Assembly: GCA_045602925.1 (NCBI GenBank)
Contig: JAZSCN010000017.1
Coordinates: 1-17,629, forward strand
From: UBA7477 sp045602925
Lineage (GTDB): Bacteria > Bacillota > Clostridia > Oscillospirales > Ruminococcaceae
Length of the DNA: 17,629 nt
Direction: 5' to 3'
Positions 6,766 to 14,037 of this stretch are shown one piece after another (the stretch's first letter is position 1; each line of letters begins with the position of its first letter). A program made the translations under genes and the position numbers. The notes below the pieces were generated by a model. The model made no database searches. It was not told where the DNA came from and was given only the letters and a program-made list of their open reading frames with translations.

Positions 6766-6787
6766 ACAATAGGAGTTTGCATTTTTT

Positions 6788-6817
6788 GTGCACTCTCTTA
6801 TTGGGGGTGCACTTTTT
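6788..6817 (+). terminator. Intrinsic terminator between the structured RNA and the HTH gene
   Basis: GTGCAC at 6788-6793 pairs with GTGCAC at 6807-6812, extended by three further pairs including G-U wobbles, and is followed by TTTTT (6813-6817). It lies only 7 nt before the ribosome-binding site AGGAGG (6825-6830). Expression of the two genes therefore requires readthrough or antitermination, unless a separate promoter is used. Confidence 0.65.
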
Positions 6818-6835
6818 AATTTTTAGGAGGTATGT

Positions 6836-7012
6836 ATGGGAGATTATATCGGCACAAAAGCGATGGCTGAAATATGGGATTGTACACCATCGCAAATTAC
6901 AAAATGGTGCAGAGAAGGGAAGATTCCAGGAGCTGAACAAGACAAAAAAGGTAGCCCTTGGAGGATACCTGTTGATGCATTAAAACCAGAAAGAAAGGAA
7001 GTTAAAAAATGA
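6836..7012 (+). CDS. Small excisionase/MerR-type helix-turn-helix protein
   Basis: This 58-residue protein resembles the HTH_17 (excisionase-family) winged-helix fold. YIGTKAMAEIWDCTPSQITKWCREGKIPG (4-32) gives the helix-turn-helix, followed by a short wing with SPWRIPVDAL (about 40-49). The start is supported by AGGAGG five bases upstream. Its stop overlaps the next start in an ATGA (7009-7012), which implies translational coupling with the membrane protein. It could be a transcriptional regulator of the cassette or a recombination directionality factor. No integrase is in the window, which favours a regulator, though an integrase elsewhere cannot be excluded. Confidence 0.8.
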   Translation: MGDYIGTKAMAEIWDCTPSQITKWCREGKIPGAEQDKKGSPWRIPVDALKPERKEVKK

Positions 7013-7743
7013 ACGAAAAAGTTCTAATCAAGAGTGAAAAATATGATGTTAAAAAAATTGTCAAAATAATACTTATAGTCGGTGTTCTTGTCTTCATTGT
7101 CGCTTCAATTATATGTTTTTTAGTATCTAACGATGATTACGATTTGTACCGAAACCATGAGCACGATAAGTATTGCTACTCATATTTATACCTAGATGAT
7201 TACTATGATGATAAAGCTGACAATAATCTTCGAGAATACAAAATGGATTGTATTCCATCGAAATATGATGACGCTTTTTCGTATGCATGGTCAGAGTATT
7301 TTAGTTATCAATTTTGGTTATGTTTAATACCAGTGGTTGTACTAGCTTTGACTGCCGGTTTGGGTTATCTTTGGCTTCACAGCTATGAGTTAACTGTTAC
7401 CAACAAGAGAATCTATGGTAAAGTCGCTTGGGGAAAAAGAGTAGACTTACCAGTGGACTCAATTTCTGCAACTGCAACTATTCGTTTTTTAAAAGGAGTA
7501 TCAGTTTCGACTTCGTCTGGTAGAATATCATTCCGTGTTATCAAGAATGCAGACGAAATTTATAAGGTTATGAGCAAGCTCTTGATTGAAAGACAGAAAG
7601 AAAAGAATAATGTAACAGTGACTACTAGCGTGCCAATGAACGACGAAGCAGACCAGCTCAAAAAGTATAAAGATTTACTTGACAGCGGTGTAATAACTCA
7701 AGAGGAATTTAATGCAAAGAAAAAACAGTTGTTAGGTCTCTAA
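7009..7743 (+). CDS. Two-pass membrane protein with bacterial PH-like domain and C-terminal SHOCT domain
   Basis: The 244-residue protein has a short cytoplasmic start and membrane segment 1 at about 17-40. A probably extracytoplasmic loop of about 60 residues follows, very rich in Tyr and Asp, with three Cys (56, 81 and nearby 104 at the membrane). Membrane segment 2 is at about 101-123. A domain resembling the bacterial pleckstrin-homology fold runs from about 125 to 195 (TNKRIYGK and LPVDSISA are typical). A Lys-rich linker leads to a SHOCT domain at about 215-244 (KKYKDLLDSGVITQEEFNAKK). SHOCT domains are small modules usually at protein ends and are thought to mediate oligomerisation; function here is unknown. 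Codon use and base content are much more AT-rich than the neighbours, which suggests transfer. It is coupled to the HTH gene and followed by a terminator. Confidence 0.85.
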   Translation: MNEKVLIKSEKYDVKKIVKIILIVGVLVFIVASIICFLVSNDDYDLYRNHEHDKYCYSYLYLDDYYDDKADNNLREYKMDCIPSKYDDAFSYAWSEYFSYQFWLCLIPVVVLALTAGLGYLWLHSYELTVTNKRIYGKVAWGKRVDLPVDSISATATIRFLKGVSVSTSSGRISFRVIKNADEIYKVMSKLLIERQKEKNNVTVTTSVPMNDEADQLKKYKDLLDSGVITQEEFNAKKKQLLGL

Positions 7744-7760
7744 TATTGAGCGAATATAAT

Positions 7761-7797
7761 AAGGACTATGACATTTTTAGTGCCATAGTCCTTTTTT
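7761..7797 (+). terminator. Intrinsic terminator of the HTH/PH-SHOCT unit
   Basis: A 10-bp perfect stem (7761-7770 with 7784-7793), extendable inward across one mismatch, runs into TTTTTT. It lies 17 bp after the stop codon. Confidence 0.88.
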
Positions 7798-7860
7798 ATT
7801 TGTAGTAAAACGGTTTTTAATGTTTAAAAAATTGGTAAAAGCATCTTCCGACTGTGCCGT

Positions 7861-8014
7861 AGCCAGCCATATAGTTTGTTAGCCATCGTATTTTGTTTTG
7901 GCTGGCTTTCAGAATTGCTGTCGCAATTCTGCAATGTTTTGATTTGTCCTCAGAAACTTTAGTGGGGGTGATATCCGCCCAGCGCATGGGCTGGTCCAGC
8001 GGCGGCTCGCCGCT
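7861..8014. repeat. Cluster of four inverted repeats 3' of lysS
   Basis: Between the two convergent genes (7744-8012) I see no gene but several hairpins: AGCCAGCC/GGCTGGCT (7861-7868 with 7900-7907); a perfect 9-bp repeat (7910-7918 with 7923-7931, loop TGTC); CCAGC/GCTGG (7979-7983 with 7990-7994); and AGCGGC/GCCGCT (about 7998-8003 with 8009-8014), which abuts the lysS stop codon. None has a clear T-run on the minus strand, so they are poor candidates for an ordinary lysS terminator. They may protect the 3' end or be repeat-element remnants. Confidence 0.45.
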
Positions 8015-9593
8015 ACTTGTCGAGAGTCTTCATTGTCGGGAAGAGAAGAACATCTCTGATAGCAGGTGAGTTTGTGAGGAGCATAACGAGTCTGTCGATG
8101 CCGTAGCCGATGCCGCCTGTTGGTGGCATACCGATTTCGAGAGCTCTGAGGAAGTCCTCGTCGATTCTGTTAGCTTCGTCGTCGCCCTGCTTCAGGAGTT
8201 CTTCCTGTGCGATAAAACGCTCTCTCTGGTCGATTGGGTCGTTAAGCTCTGAGTAAGCGTTGCACATTTCCCATGTATTTATAAACAGCTCGAAGCGTTC
8301 AACATACTCAGGGTCTTCAGGCTTCTTCTTTGTAAGAGGCGAGATTTCGATTGGGTGGTCGGTGATAAAGGTAGGCTGGATGAGGTGTTCCTCGACAAAT
8401 TCTTCGAAGAACATTGAGAGGATGTCGCCCTTCTTATGCCTTGCCTCAAACTCGACGTGGTGCTTCTTAGCGAGCTCCTTTGCTTCCTCGTCTGTCTTAA
8501 CCTCGCTAAAGTCGATACCGGTATACTTCTTTACGGCATCAATCATAGTCATTCTTTCGAAAGGCTTGCCGAGGTCGATGAGCTTGTCACCATAAGGAAT
8601 TTCATATGTTCCGCAGACCTCCATAGCGAGAGTCTTGAACAAATCTTCGGTGAGGTCCATCATACCGTGGTAGTCTGTATAAGCCTGGTACAGCTCCATG
8701 AGTGTAAACTCTGGATTGTGTCTTGCGTCGACGCCTTCGTTTCTGAAAACTCTGCCGATTTCGTAGACTCTTTCGAGGCCACCTACGATAAGACGCTTAA
8801 GGTAAAGCTCTAAGGAAATTCTGAGCTTTACGTCCTCGTCGAGAGCGTTATAGTGAGTTTCGAAAGGTCTTGCAGCTGCGCCACCTGCGTTTGAAACGAG
8901 CATAGGAGTTTCGACCTCCATAAAGCCCTTGTTGTCGAGGTAACGTCTTATGCATGAGATAATCTTAGAACGCTTAACGAAGGTATCTCTTACGTCAGGG
9001 TTGCAGATAAGGTCTGTATAACGCTGACGGTATCTTGTATCCTGGTCCTTGAGGCCGTGCCACTTTTCGGGGAGTGGAAGCAGTGACTTAGTGAGAAGGG
9101 TAATCTTCTTAGCGTGGAGAGAAATTTCTCCCCTTCTTGTTCTGAAAACAAAGCCTTCTACGCCGACGATGTCGCCGATATCCCACTTCTTGAAGTCGGC
9201 AAAATTCTCCTCGCCGATGTCGTTCATTCTAACATAGACCTGAATTCTATCGGAAGAATCTCTGATGTCGATAAAGTTAGCCTTGCCCATATCACGCCAG
9301 GACATAATTCTACCTGCCATACGCACTGTAACCTTAGCGCTCTCGAGCTTTTCCTTGAAGGCTTCCTCGTCATCGCCGCACTGAGCCTTAAGCATAGCTT
9401 CGGTCTTTTCGTATTCTTCCCTAGCCTGCTTGCACTTTATATTAACGTCAAACTTTGTAATTTCAAACGGATTCTTGCCGTTTTCCTTGAGCTCGTCGAG
9501 CTTATCCATTCTAATCTTCTTTAAGGAATTTATATCCTCTACGGTAAGCTCATTTTCAATCTCTAATTCGTTTGAGATTATCTGCTCGCTCAT
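8013..9593 (-). CDS. lysS: Lysyl-tRNA synthetase, class II
   Basis: This enzyme charges tRNA-Lys with lysine using ATP in the cytoplasm. It has 526 residues, slightly longer than the usual 490-500. The N-terminal OB-fold anticodon-binding domain is at about 88-165 (VRMAGRIMSWR). Class II motif 2 is FRNEGVDARHNPEFT at about 283-297, and motif 3 is GGIGYGIDRLVML at about 493-505. The start at 9593 is preferred over an in-frame ATG at 9701, because AAAGGA lies 8 nt upstream and because the longer form would overlap greA. It is the last gene of the leftward string, 37 bp after greA. No strong terminator follows directly. Confidence 0.96.
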   Translation of the reverse strand: MSEQIISNELEIENELTVEDINSLKKIRMDKLDELKENGKNPFEITKFDVNIKCKQAREEYEKTEAMLKAQCGDDEEAFKEKLESAKVTVRMAGRIMSWRDMGKANFIDIRDSSDRIQVYVRMNDIGEENFADFKKWDIGDIVGVEGFVFRTRRGEISLHAKKITLLTKSLLPLPEKWHGLKDQDTRYRQRYTDLICNPDVRDTFVKRSKIISCIRRYLDNKGFMEVETPMLVSNAGGAAARPFETHYNALDEDVKLRISLELYLKRLIVGGLERVYEIGRVFRNEGVDARHNPEFTLMELYQAYTDYHGMMDLTEDLFKTLAMEVCGTYEIPYGDKLIDLGKPFERMTMIDAVKKYTGIDFSEVKTDEEAKELAKKHHVEFEARHKKGDILSMFFEEFVEEHLIQPTFITDHPIEISPLTKKKPEDPEYVERFELFINTWEMCNAYSELNDPIDQRERFIAQEELLKQGDDEANRIDEDFLRALEIGMPPTGGIGYGIDRLVMLLTNSPAIRDVLLFPTMKTLDK

Positions 9594-9630
9594 TTTATCA
9601 ATCCTTTCTTTAATGTCTTTTGGAAGGAAA

Positions 9631-10104
9631 TTATCTCTTGATTTCGAGAATTTCGAACTCGATAAGTCCACTTGGTGTGCTAACCTCGAACACCTCGCCA
9701 ACCTTCTTACGAAGGGCAGCCTTACCGATTGGTGACTCGTCGGAGATAATTCCGTTATCTGGGTCAGACTCGGTAGAAGAGCCTATTCTGTAGGTTTCAA
9801 CCTCGCCGTCGGAGAGATCCTTAATCTTGATGATAGAGCCAACGCCTACCTCGTCGTGCTTAAGCTCGCTTTCGTCAACGATAATTGCGTTATCGAGAAG
9901 GTGCTCAATCTTAGCGATTTCGGCAGCAACAGCAGCCTGCTCGTCCTTAGCTGCGTCGTACTCAGCATTTTCTGAAAGGTCGCCGAAGGAACGTGCTTCC
10001 TTAAGCTTGTCAGCAACCTCACGCTCTCTGACTGTCTTGAGGTAATCAAGCTGTGCCTCGAGCTTATTGTAGGCTTCTTGTGTAAAGGTCTTTTTATTTG
10101 CCAT
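9631..10104 (-). CDS. greA: Transcription elongation factor GreA
   Basis: GreA binds the secondary channel of RNA polymerase and stimulates cleavage of backtracked RNA. The protein has 157 residues, the normal length. The N-terminal coiled coil (about 8-75) carries the tip motif GDLSENAEYDAAK with acidic Asp42 and Glu45. The C-terminal FKBP-like domain (about 83-157) ends in the usual hydrophobic IEFEILEIKR. AAGGAG lies 8 nt before the ATG. A TATAAT occurs in the 34-bp gap after the sseB-like gene but lacks a good -35, so an internal promoter is possible but unproven. The greA-lysS order is common in Firmicutes. Confidence 0.96.
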   Translation of the reverse strand: MANKKTFTQEAYNKLEAQLDYLKTVREREVADKLKEARSFGDLSENAEYDAAKDEQAAVAAEIAKIEHLLDNAIIVDESELKHDEVGVGSIIKIKDLSDGEVETYRIGSSTESDPDNGIISDESPIGKAALRKKVGEVFEVSTPSGLIEFEILEIKR

Positions 10105-10138
10105 AGTAATTTCTCCTTATTCTCAAATTATACTAAAC

Positions 10139-10945
10139 TTACTGAGCGCTTCTGATGTAGCAGGGCTGTGAATTCTTGATAGCGTTCTGAGCGAAGCCGT
10201 CGGAATATGGCACAAACATAAGGTGCATACCCTGTGTGAAGTCGTTGAATGTTCTTGCGATGCTGTCATAGAGTGGCTTTCTCTCAGCTGTTGACAAGTC
10301 GTCATCGATAATACCGAGAAGGCTCTTTGTCTTGTTTTCCTTTTCCATCATAACGATGTACATTTGCTTAACTCTGCCGTCCTCGTCAAGAAGTGCTGTG
10401 AGCTTATCGAGGAAGCCTTCCGGATAAGACTTAAGAGCAGTAATTCTTACAGGCTCGCCCTGCTTTGGAACATAGAGCTCCTTTGCACCGAGGTCTAAAA
10501 CAATTTTTGATGTAAGAACAAAGCTTGTTGAGAATGGGTTAATAACGATACCGTCGAGCTCGCCCTTGCTTGTAACGAGGAATGAGTAGAGCTCCTTGAT
10601 ACCTACAACAGCGAGGTTGCCGGTTGGAAGCTGGTTGTTTTCACTTGCAGCTCTAGCCTGCATTGGAGATGTGAATGCACCGATGTACTTCTTACCTTCC
10701 TGGTTAGTGAGGGTGAACATTGTAATGTCCTTCTTAGGCTCGAGAGAAACTGTTCCGTCCTCGTTTTCAACAGCCTGAGTGGTTTCCTTCATAACTGCAG
10801 GGCAGAAGAACTTAGCCTTCTGTGCAAGTGCGATTGCCTTGCCGAAGTCGGTTGGGTTCATCTCCTGTCTGAAGTTGTAGATAGCTTCTTCAAGAGCTGA
10901 ATTGTCGATTGTTGGTTGCTTGTTTTCTGTCTTATTTTCTGCCAT
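10139..10945 (-). CDS. SseB-family protein (enhanced serine sensitivity-like)
   Basis: The 268-residue protein shows an SseB N-terminal domain (about 16-145, with FTLTNQEGKKYIGAFTSP and the VINPFS segment) and an SseB C-terminal domain (about 158-268, with LDEDGRVKQMYIVMM and HLMFVPYSDGF). The family is named after an E. coli gene linked to serine sensitivity, but its biochemical role is not established. No signal peptide is present, so it is cytoplasmic. The start at 10945 is chosen because AAAGGA lies about 9 nt upstream; an in-frame ATG at 10972 lacks a binding site and falls beside a GGGC/GCCC hairpin (10967-10977). Its place between proS and greA, near serS, makes a link to amino acid or translation physiology attractive but unproven. 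Confidence 0.8.
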   Translation of the reverse strand: MAENKTENKQPTIDNSALEEAIYNFRQEMNPTDFGKAIALAQKAKFFCPAVMKETTQAVENEDGTVSLEPKKDITMFTLTNQEGKKYIGAFTSPMQARAASENNQLPTGNLAVVGIKELYSFLVTSKGELDGIVINPFSTSFVLTSKIVLDLGAKELYVPKQGEPVRITALKSYPEGFLDKLTALLDEDGRVKQMYIVMMEKENKTKSLLGIIDDDLSTAERKPLYDSIARTFNDFTQGMHLMFVPYSDGFAQNAIKNSQPCYIRSAQ

Positions 10946-11002
10946 AGTAGTAGTTCCTTTCATTGAGGGCAAAGCCCATATAGTATAGTTTTGATTAATA
11001 GT

Positions 11003-12451
11003 TTAGTATGCCTTGCCCCAGAGCACCATGTGCTGAGCCTTTTTGCCACAGCACACGCACTTATCCGAAAGCTCTGCCTGCTCGAATGGGATACATCTTG
11101 AGCCGACGCCGGTCTTTTCCTTGACAGCGTCCTCGCAAGCCTCGTCGCCGCACCACATTGCTCTGATGAAGCCGTCGCCGTTTTCTTCGAGAGCCTTTGT
11201 GATTTCTTCAAGGCTTACACAGTCATAGGTCTTGGTCTTTCTGTTCTCGAGTGCCTTATCAAACATTCCGTTTGGAACAACATTTTCGATAAGGTCGATT
11301 ACAGTTTCTTTGAATGAATCGAGAGAAGCGGTAATCTTCTCGCCGTTATATCTTGTAGCCAGCACGCACTGGTTATTCTCGATATCCTTAGGGCCGATTT
11401 CAACTCTAACAGGAACACCCTTCATTTCGTACTCAGCGAACTTCCAGCCCGGAGAGTTGTCCGAGTCGTCGAGCTTGACTCTTATACCCTGAGCCTTGAG
11501 AGTCTCGTAGAGTTCGGTTGCCTTGTCGAGCACGCCTTCCTTATGCTGAGCGATTGGAACGATAACAACCTGAGTTGGTGCGACAGCCGGTGGAAGCACA
11601 AGTCCGTTGTCGTCGCCGTGCGTCATAATGATAGCACCGATAAGTCTTGTTGTAACGCCCCAGGAAGTCTGGTGTGGGAATGCAGGCTTGTTATCCTTAT
11701 TCTGATACTGGATTTCAAAAGCCTTTGCAAAGCCGTCGCCGAAGTAGTGCGAGGTACCTGCCTGAAGTGCCTTACCGTCGTGCATAAGAGCCTCGATAGC
11801 GTAGGTTGAAACGGCACCTGCGAACTTATCGCTCTCTGTTTTCTTGCCCTTTACTACAGGCATACAGAGTGAGTTTTCGCAAAACTCTGCGTAGCAATTA
11901 AGCATTCTCTCGGTTTCTTCGATAGCCTCCTGCGCAGTAGCGTGGATTGTATGGCCTTCCTGCCACAAGAATTCTCTTGAGCGAAGGAATGGGCGGGTTG
12001 TCTTTTCCCATCTTACGACAGAAACCCACTGGTTATAGAGCTTTGGAAGGTCACGGTACGAGTGAATGATATTAGCGTAGTGCTCGCAGAAAAGTGTTTC
12101 AGAGGTAGGTCTTACGCAAAGTCTTTCCTCGAGTGGTTCGCTACCGCCGTGAGTTACCCAAGCAACCTCAGGTGCAAAGCCTTCGACGTGGTCTTTTTCC
12201 TTATTGAGAAGGCTTTCAGGGATAAACATTGGCATACAAACATTCTCGTGGCCGAGCGCTTTAAACATACCGTCTAAAATTCTCTGGATGTTTTCCCATA
12301 TTGCGTAGCCATAAGGTCTTATTACCATACAGCCCTTAACGCTTGTATATTCTACAAGCTCAGCTTTCTTGCAGATGTCGGTATACCACTTAGCAAAATC
12401 CTCGTTCATTGAAGTGATAGCCGATACCATCTTGTTATTGTTCTTTGCCAT
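11003..12451 (-). CDS. proS: Prolyl-tRNA synthetase, archaeal/eukaryotic type
   Basis: This cytoplasmic enzyme charges tRNA-Pro. The 482-residue length, the lack of the bacterial editing insertion between motifs 2 and 3, and the C-terminal zinc-type extension all fit the archaeal/eukaryotic-like class (ProS type 3). Motif 2 is FLRSREFLWQEGHTIH at 155-170, and motif 3 is SWGVTTRLIGAIIMTHGD at 263-280. The anticodon-binding domain is at about 293-395. The C-terminal domain has Cys434, Cys439, Cys453 and CVCC (465-468), and the protein ends in WGKAY with the typical terminal Tyr. The start at 12451 overlaps the end of the small upstream membrane gene by 17 bp; the GGAG is 12 nt away. An in-frame ATG at 12505 is deeper in that gene and encodes a non-conserved extension. 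Confidence 0.95.
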   Translation of the reverse strand: MAKNNNKMVSAITSMNEDFAKWYTDICKKAELVEYTSVKGCMVIRPYGYAIWENIQRILDGMFKALGHENVCMPMFIPESLLNKEKDHVEGFAPEVAWVTHGGSEPLEERLCVRPTSETLFCEHYANIIHSYRDLPKLYNQWVSVVRWEKTTRPFLRSREFLWQEGHTIHATAQEAIEETERMLNCYAEFCENSLCMPVVKGKKTESDKFAGAVSTYAIEALMHDGKALQAGTSHYFGDGFAKAFEIQYQNKDNKPAFPHQTSWGVTTRLIGAIIMTHGDDNGLVLPPAVAPTQVVIVPIAQHKEGVLDKATELYETLKAQGIRVKLDDSDNSPGWKFAEYEMKGVPVRVEIGPKDIENNQCVLATRYNGEKITASLDSFKETVIDLIENVVPNGMFDKALENRKTKTYDCVSLEEITKALEENGDGFIRAMWCGDEACEDAVKEKTGVGSRCIPFEQAELSDKCVCCGKKAQHMVLWGKAY

Positions 12452-12710
12452 TCTTTTTTTCAACTCCGTAAATGTCAGTATTGTATATTTTGTAGTTAGG
12501 GTCAAAGTCCTGGAGCTCGCTTTTTTCGAACATACTGTGAACTCCGTCGTCCTCCTTAGGTGGTGCAGGCTTCTTGTTCTTGTCTATCTTATTAGCGATA
12601 TAAGGTGTAGCAACAGCTGCAAGTGCGATAAGCACCATGACGAGCACTGCCTTAAAAACGAACGGTCCTAAGATAGAAAACCCCGACTGAAAATAGCTTA
12701 TATTATACAT
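12435..12710 (-). CDS. Small single-pass membrane protein of unknown function
   Basis: I do not recognise this 91-residue protein. It has one hydrophobic segment (about 13-39) followed by a basic and Pro-rich stretch (KIDKNKKPAPPK) and an acidic-aromatic hydrophilic tail to residue 91. By the positive-inside rule the tail is probably cytoplasmic. It starts 3 bp after the serS stop and overlaps proS by 17 bp, so it appears translationally linked to both synthetase genes. The ribosome-binding site (AAGGAT within the serS end) is weak and distant, again pointing to coupling. The open frame, compact spacing and membrane segment support a real gene; function is unknown. Confidence 0.65.
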   Translation of the reverse strand: MYNISYFQSGFSILGPFVFKAVLVMVLIALAAVATPYIANKIDKNKKPAPPKEDDGVHSMFEKSELQDFDPNYKIYNTDIYGVEKKNGKEQ

Positions 12711-12713
12711 AGC

Positions 12714-13997
12714 TTACTTAGTAATCTTATCCTTGCCGCCCATATACATTCTGAGAGGCTCAGGAATCTTAACGCTTCCGTCTGCACAGAGGTTGTTTTC
12801 GAGGAAGGCGATAAGCATTCTTGGTGGAGCAACTACTGTGTTGTTGAGAGTGTGAGCGAGGTACTTTTCGCCGTTTTCACCTCTTACTCTGATAGCGAGT
12901 CGTCTAGCCTGTGCGTCACCGAGGTTTGAGCAAGAGCCTACCTCGAAGTACTTCTGCTGTCTTGGTGACCAAGCCTCAACGTCTATGCTCTTGACCTTAA
13001 GGTCAGCGAGGTCGCCCGAGCAGCACTCGAGTGTTCTTACAGGAATATCGAGTGAACGGAAGAAGTCAACAGAGTTCTGCCAAAGCTTATTAAACCACAT
13101 TGGGCTTTCCTCAGGCTTGCAGACAACAATCATTTCCTGCTTTTCAAACTGGTGGATTCTGTACACGCCTCTCTCCTCGATACCGTGAGCGCCGACTTCC
13201 TTTCTAAAGCAAGGAGAGTAGCTTGTAAGGCAGTATGGGAGCTTTTCTTCAGGGTTAATTGTATCTATAAATCTACCAATCATAGAGTGTTCGGAGGTAC
13301 CGATAAGGTAGAGGTCTTCGCCTTCAATCTTATACATCATACCTTCCATTTCAGCAAAGCTCATAACACCTGTTACAACCTCGCTTCTAATCATATACGG
13401 TGGAATGAAGTAGGTAAAGCCTCTATCAATCATAAAATCTCTTGCGTAGGAAAGAATTGCAGAGTGGAGTCTTGCTATATCGCCCATAAGGTAGTAGAAG
13501 CCGTTACCACTTGTCTTTCTTGCAGAATCAAGGTCGATGCCGTTTAGGTTTTCCATAATATCAACGTGGTAAGGAACCTCGAATTCAGGAACAACCGGCT
13601 CGCCGTAACGCTCTACCTCGACATTTTCGCTGTCGTCCTTGCCTATAGGAACAGTATCGTCGATAATGTTAGGGATAACGAGCATAATCTTCTTAATTTC
13701 TTCCTCGAGGGTAACCTCGCTTGCTTCGAGAGTAGCGAGTTCCTCGGCAGCAGCCTTAACCTGAGCCTTTACTTCCTCAGCCTTTTCCTTCTCGCCCTTA
13801 GCCATAAGGCCACCAATCTGCTTAGAGAGAACGTTACGCTGATTTCTGAGGTCGTCGCAACGTGACTTTGCAGCTCTGAACTTAGCGTCAAGCTCGATAA
13901 CCTCGTCAACGAGTGGGAGCTTGTCATCCTGGAACTTCTTCTTGATATTTTCCTTTACGACATCGGGATTTGCTCTTAAAAATTTAATGTCCAACAT
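12714..13997 (-). CDS. serS: Seryl-tRNA synthetase
   Basis: This enzyme charges tRNA-Ser, and the product can also feed selenocysteine synthesis. It has 427 residues, the normal length. The N-terminal long coiled coil that grips the tRNA long arm is at about 30-105. Motif 2 lies at about 263-290 (PCFRKEVGAHG ... RIHQFEKQEM), and the ECCSGDLADLKVKSIDVEAW and SCSNLGDAQARRL segments follow. Motif 3 reads LNNTVVAPPRMLIAFLENN (385-402), which keeps the key Arg393 but departs from the usual bacterial LNGS-type sequence. The start at 13997 is chosen because the family begins MLDIKFLR; an in-frame ATG at 14075 would run into parB. An AAAGG lies about 12 nt upstream. Confidence 0.95.
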   Translation of the reverse strand: MLDIKFLRANPDVVKENIKKKFQDDKLPLVDEVIELDAKFRAAKSRCDDLRNQRNVLSKQIGGLMAKGEKEKAEEVKAQVKAAAEELATLEASEVTLEEEIKKIMLVIPNIIDDTVPIGKDDSENVEVERYGEPVVPEFEVPYHVDIMENLNGIDLDSARKTSGNGFYYLMGDIARLHSAILSYARDFMIDRGFTYFIPPYMIRSEVVTGVMSFAEMEGMMYKIEGEDLYLIGTSEHSMIGRFIDTINPEEKLPYCLTSYSPCFRKEVGAHGIEERGVYRIHQFEKQEMIVVCKPEESPMWFNKLWQNSVDFFRSLDIPVRTLECCSGDLADLKVKSIDVEAWSPRQQKYFEVGSCSNLGDAQARRLAIRVRGENGEKYLAHTLNNTVVAPPRMLIAFLENNLCADGSVKIPEPLRMYMGGKDKITK

Positions 13998-14037
13998 AAA
14001 TATAATCTGCCTTTCGATTTGTAATTTGCTATGTATT

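Noticed and set aside
6756..6983. Rightward 75-residue open frame overlapping the HTH gene
   Set aside because: It starts inside the predicted RNA and runs through its terminator; the HTH frame has the AGGAGG site, a recognisable domain and the ATGA overlap.
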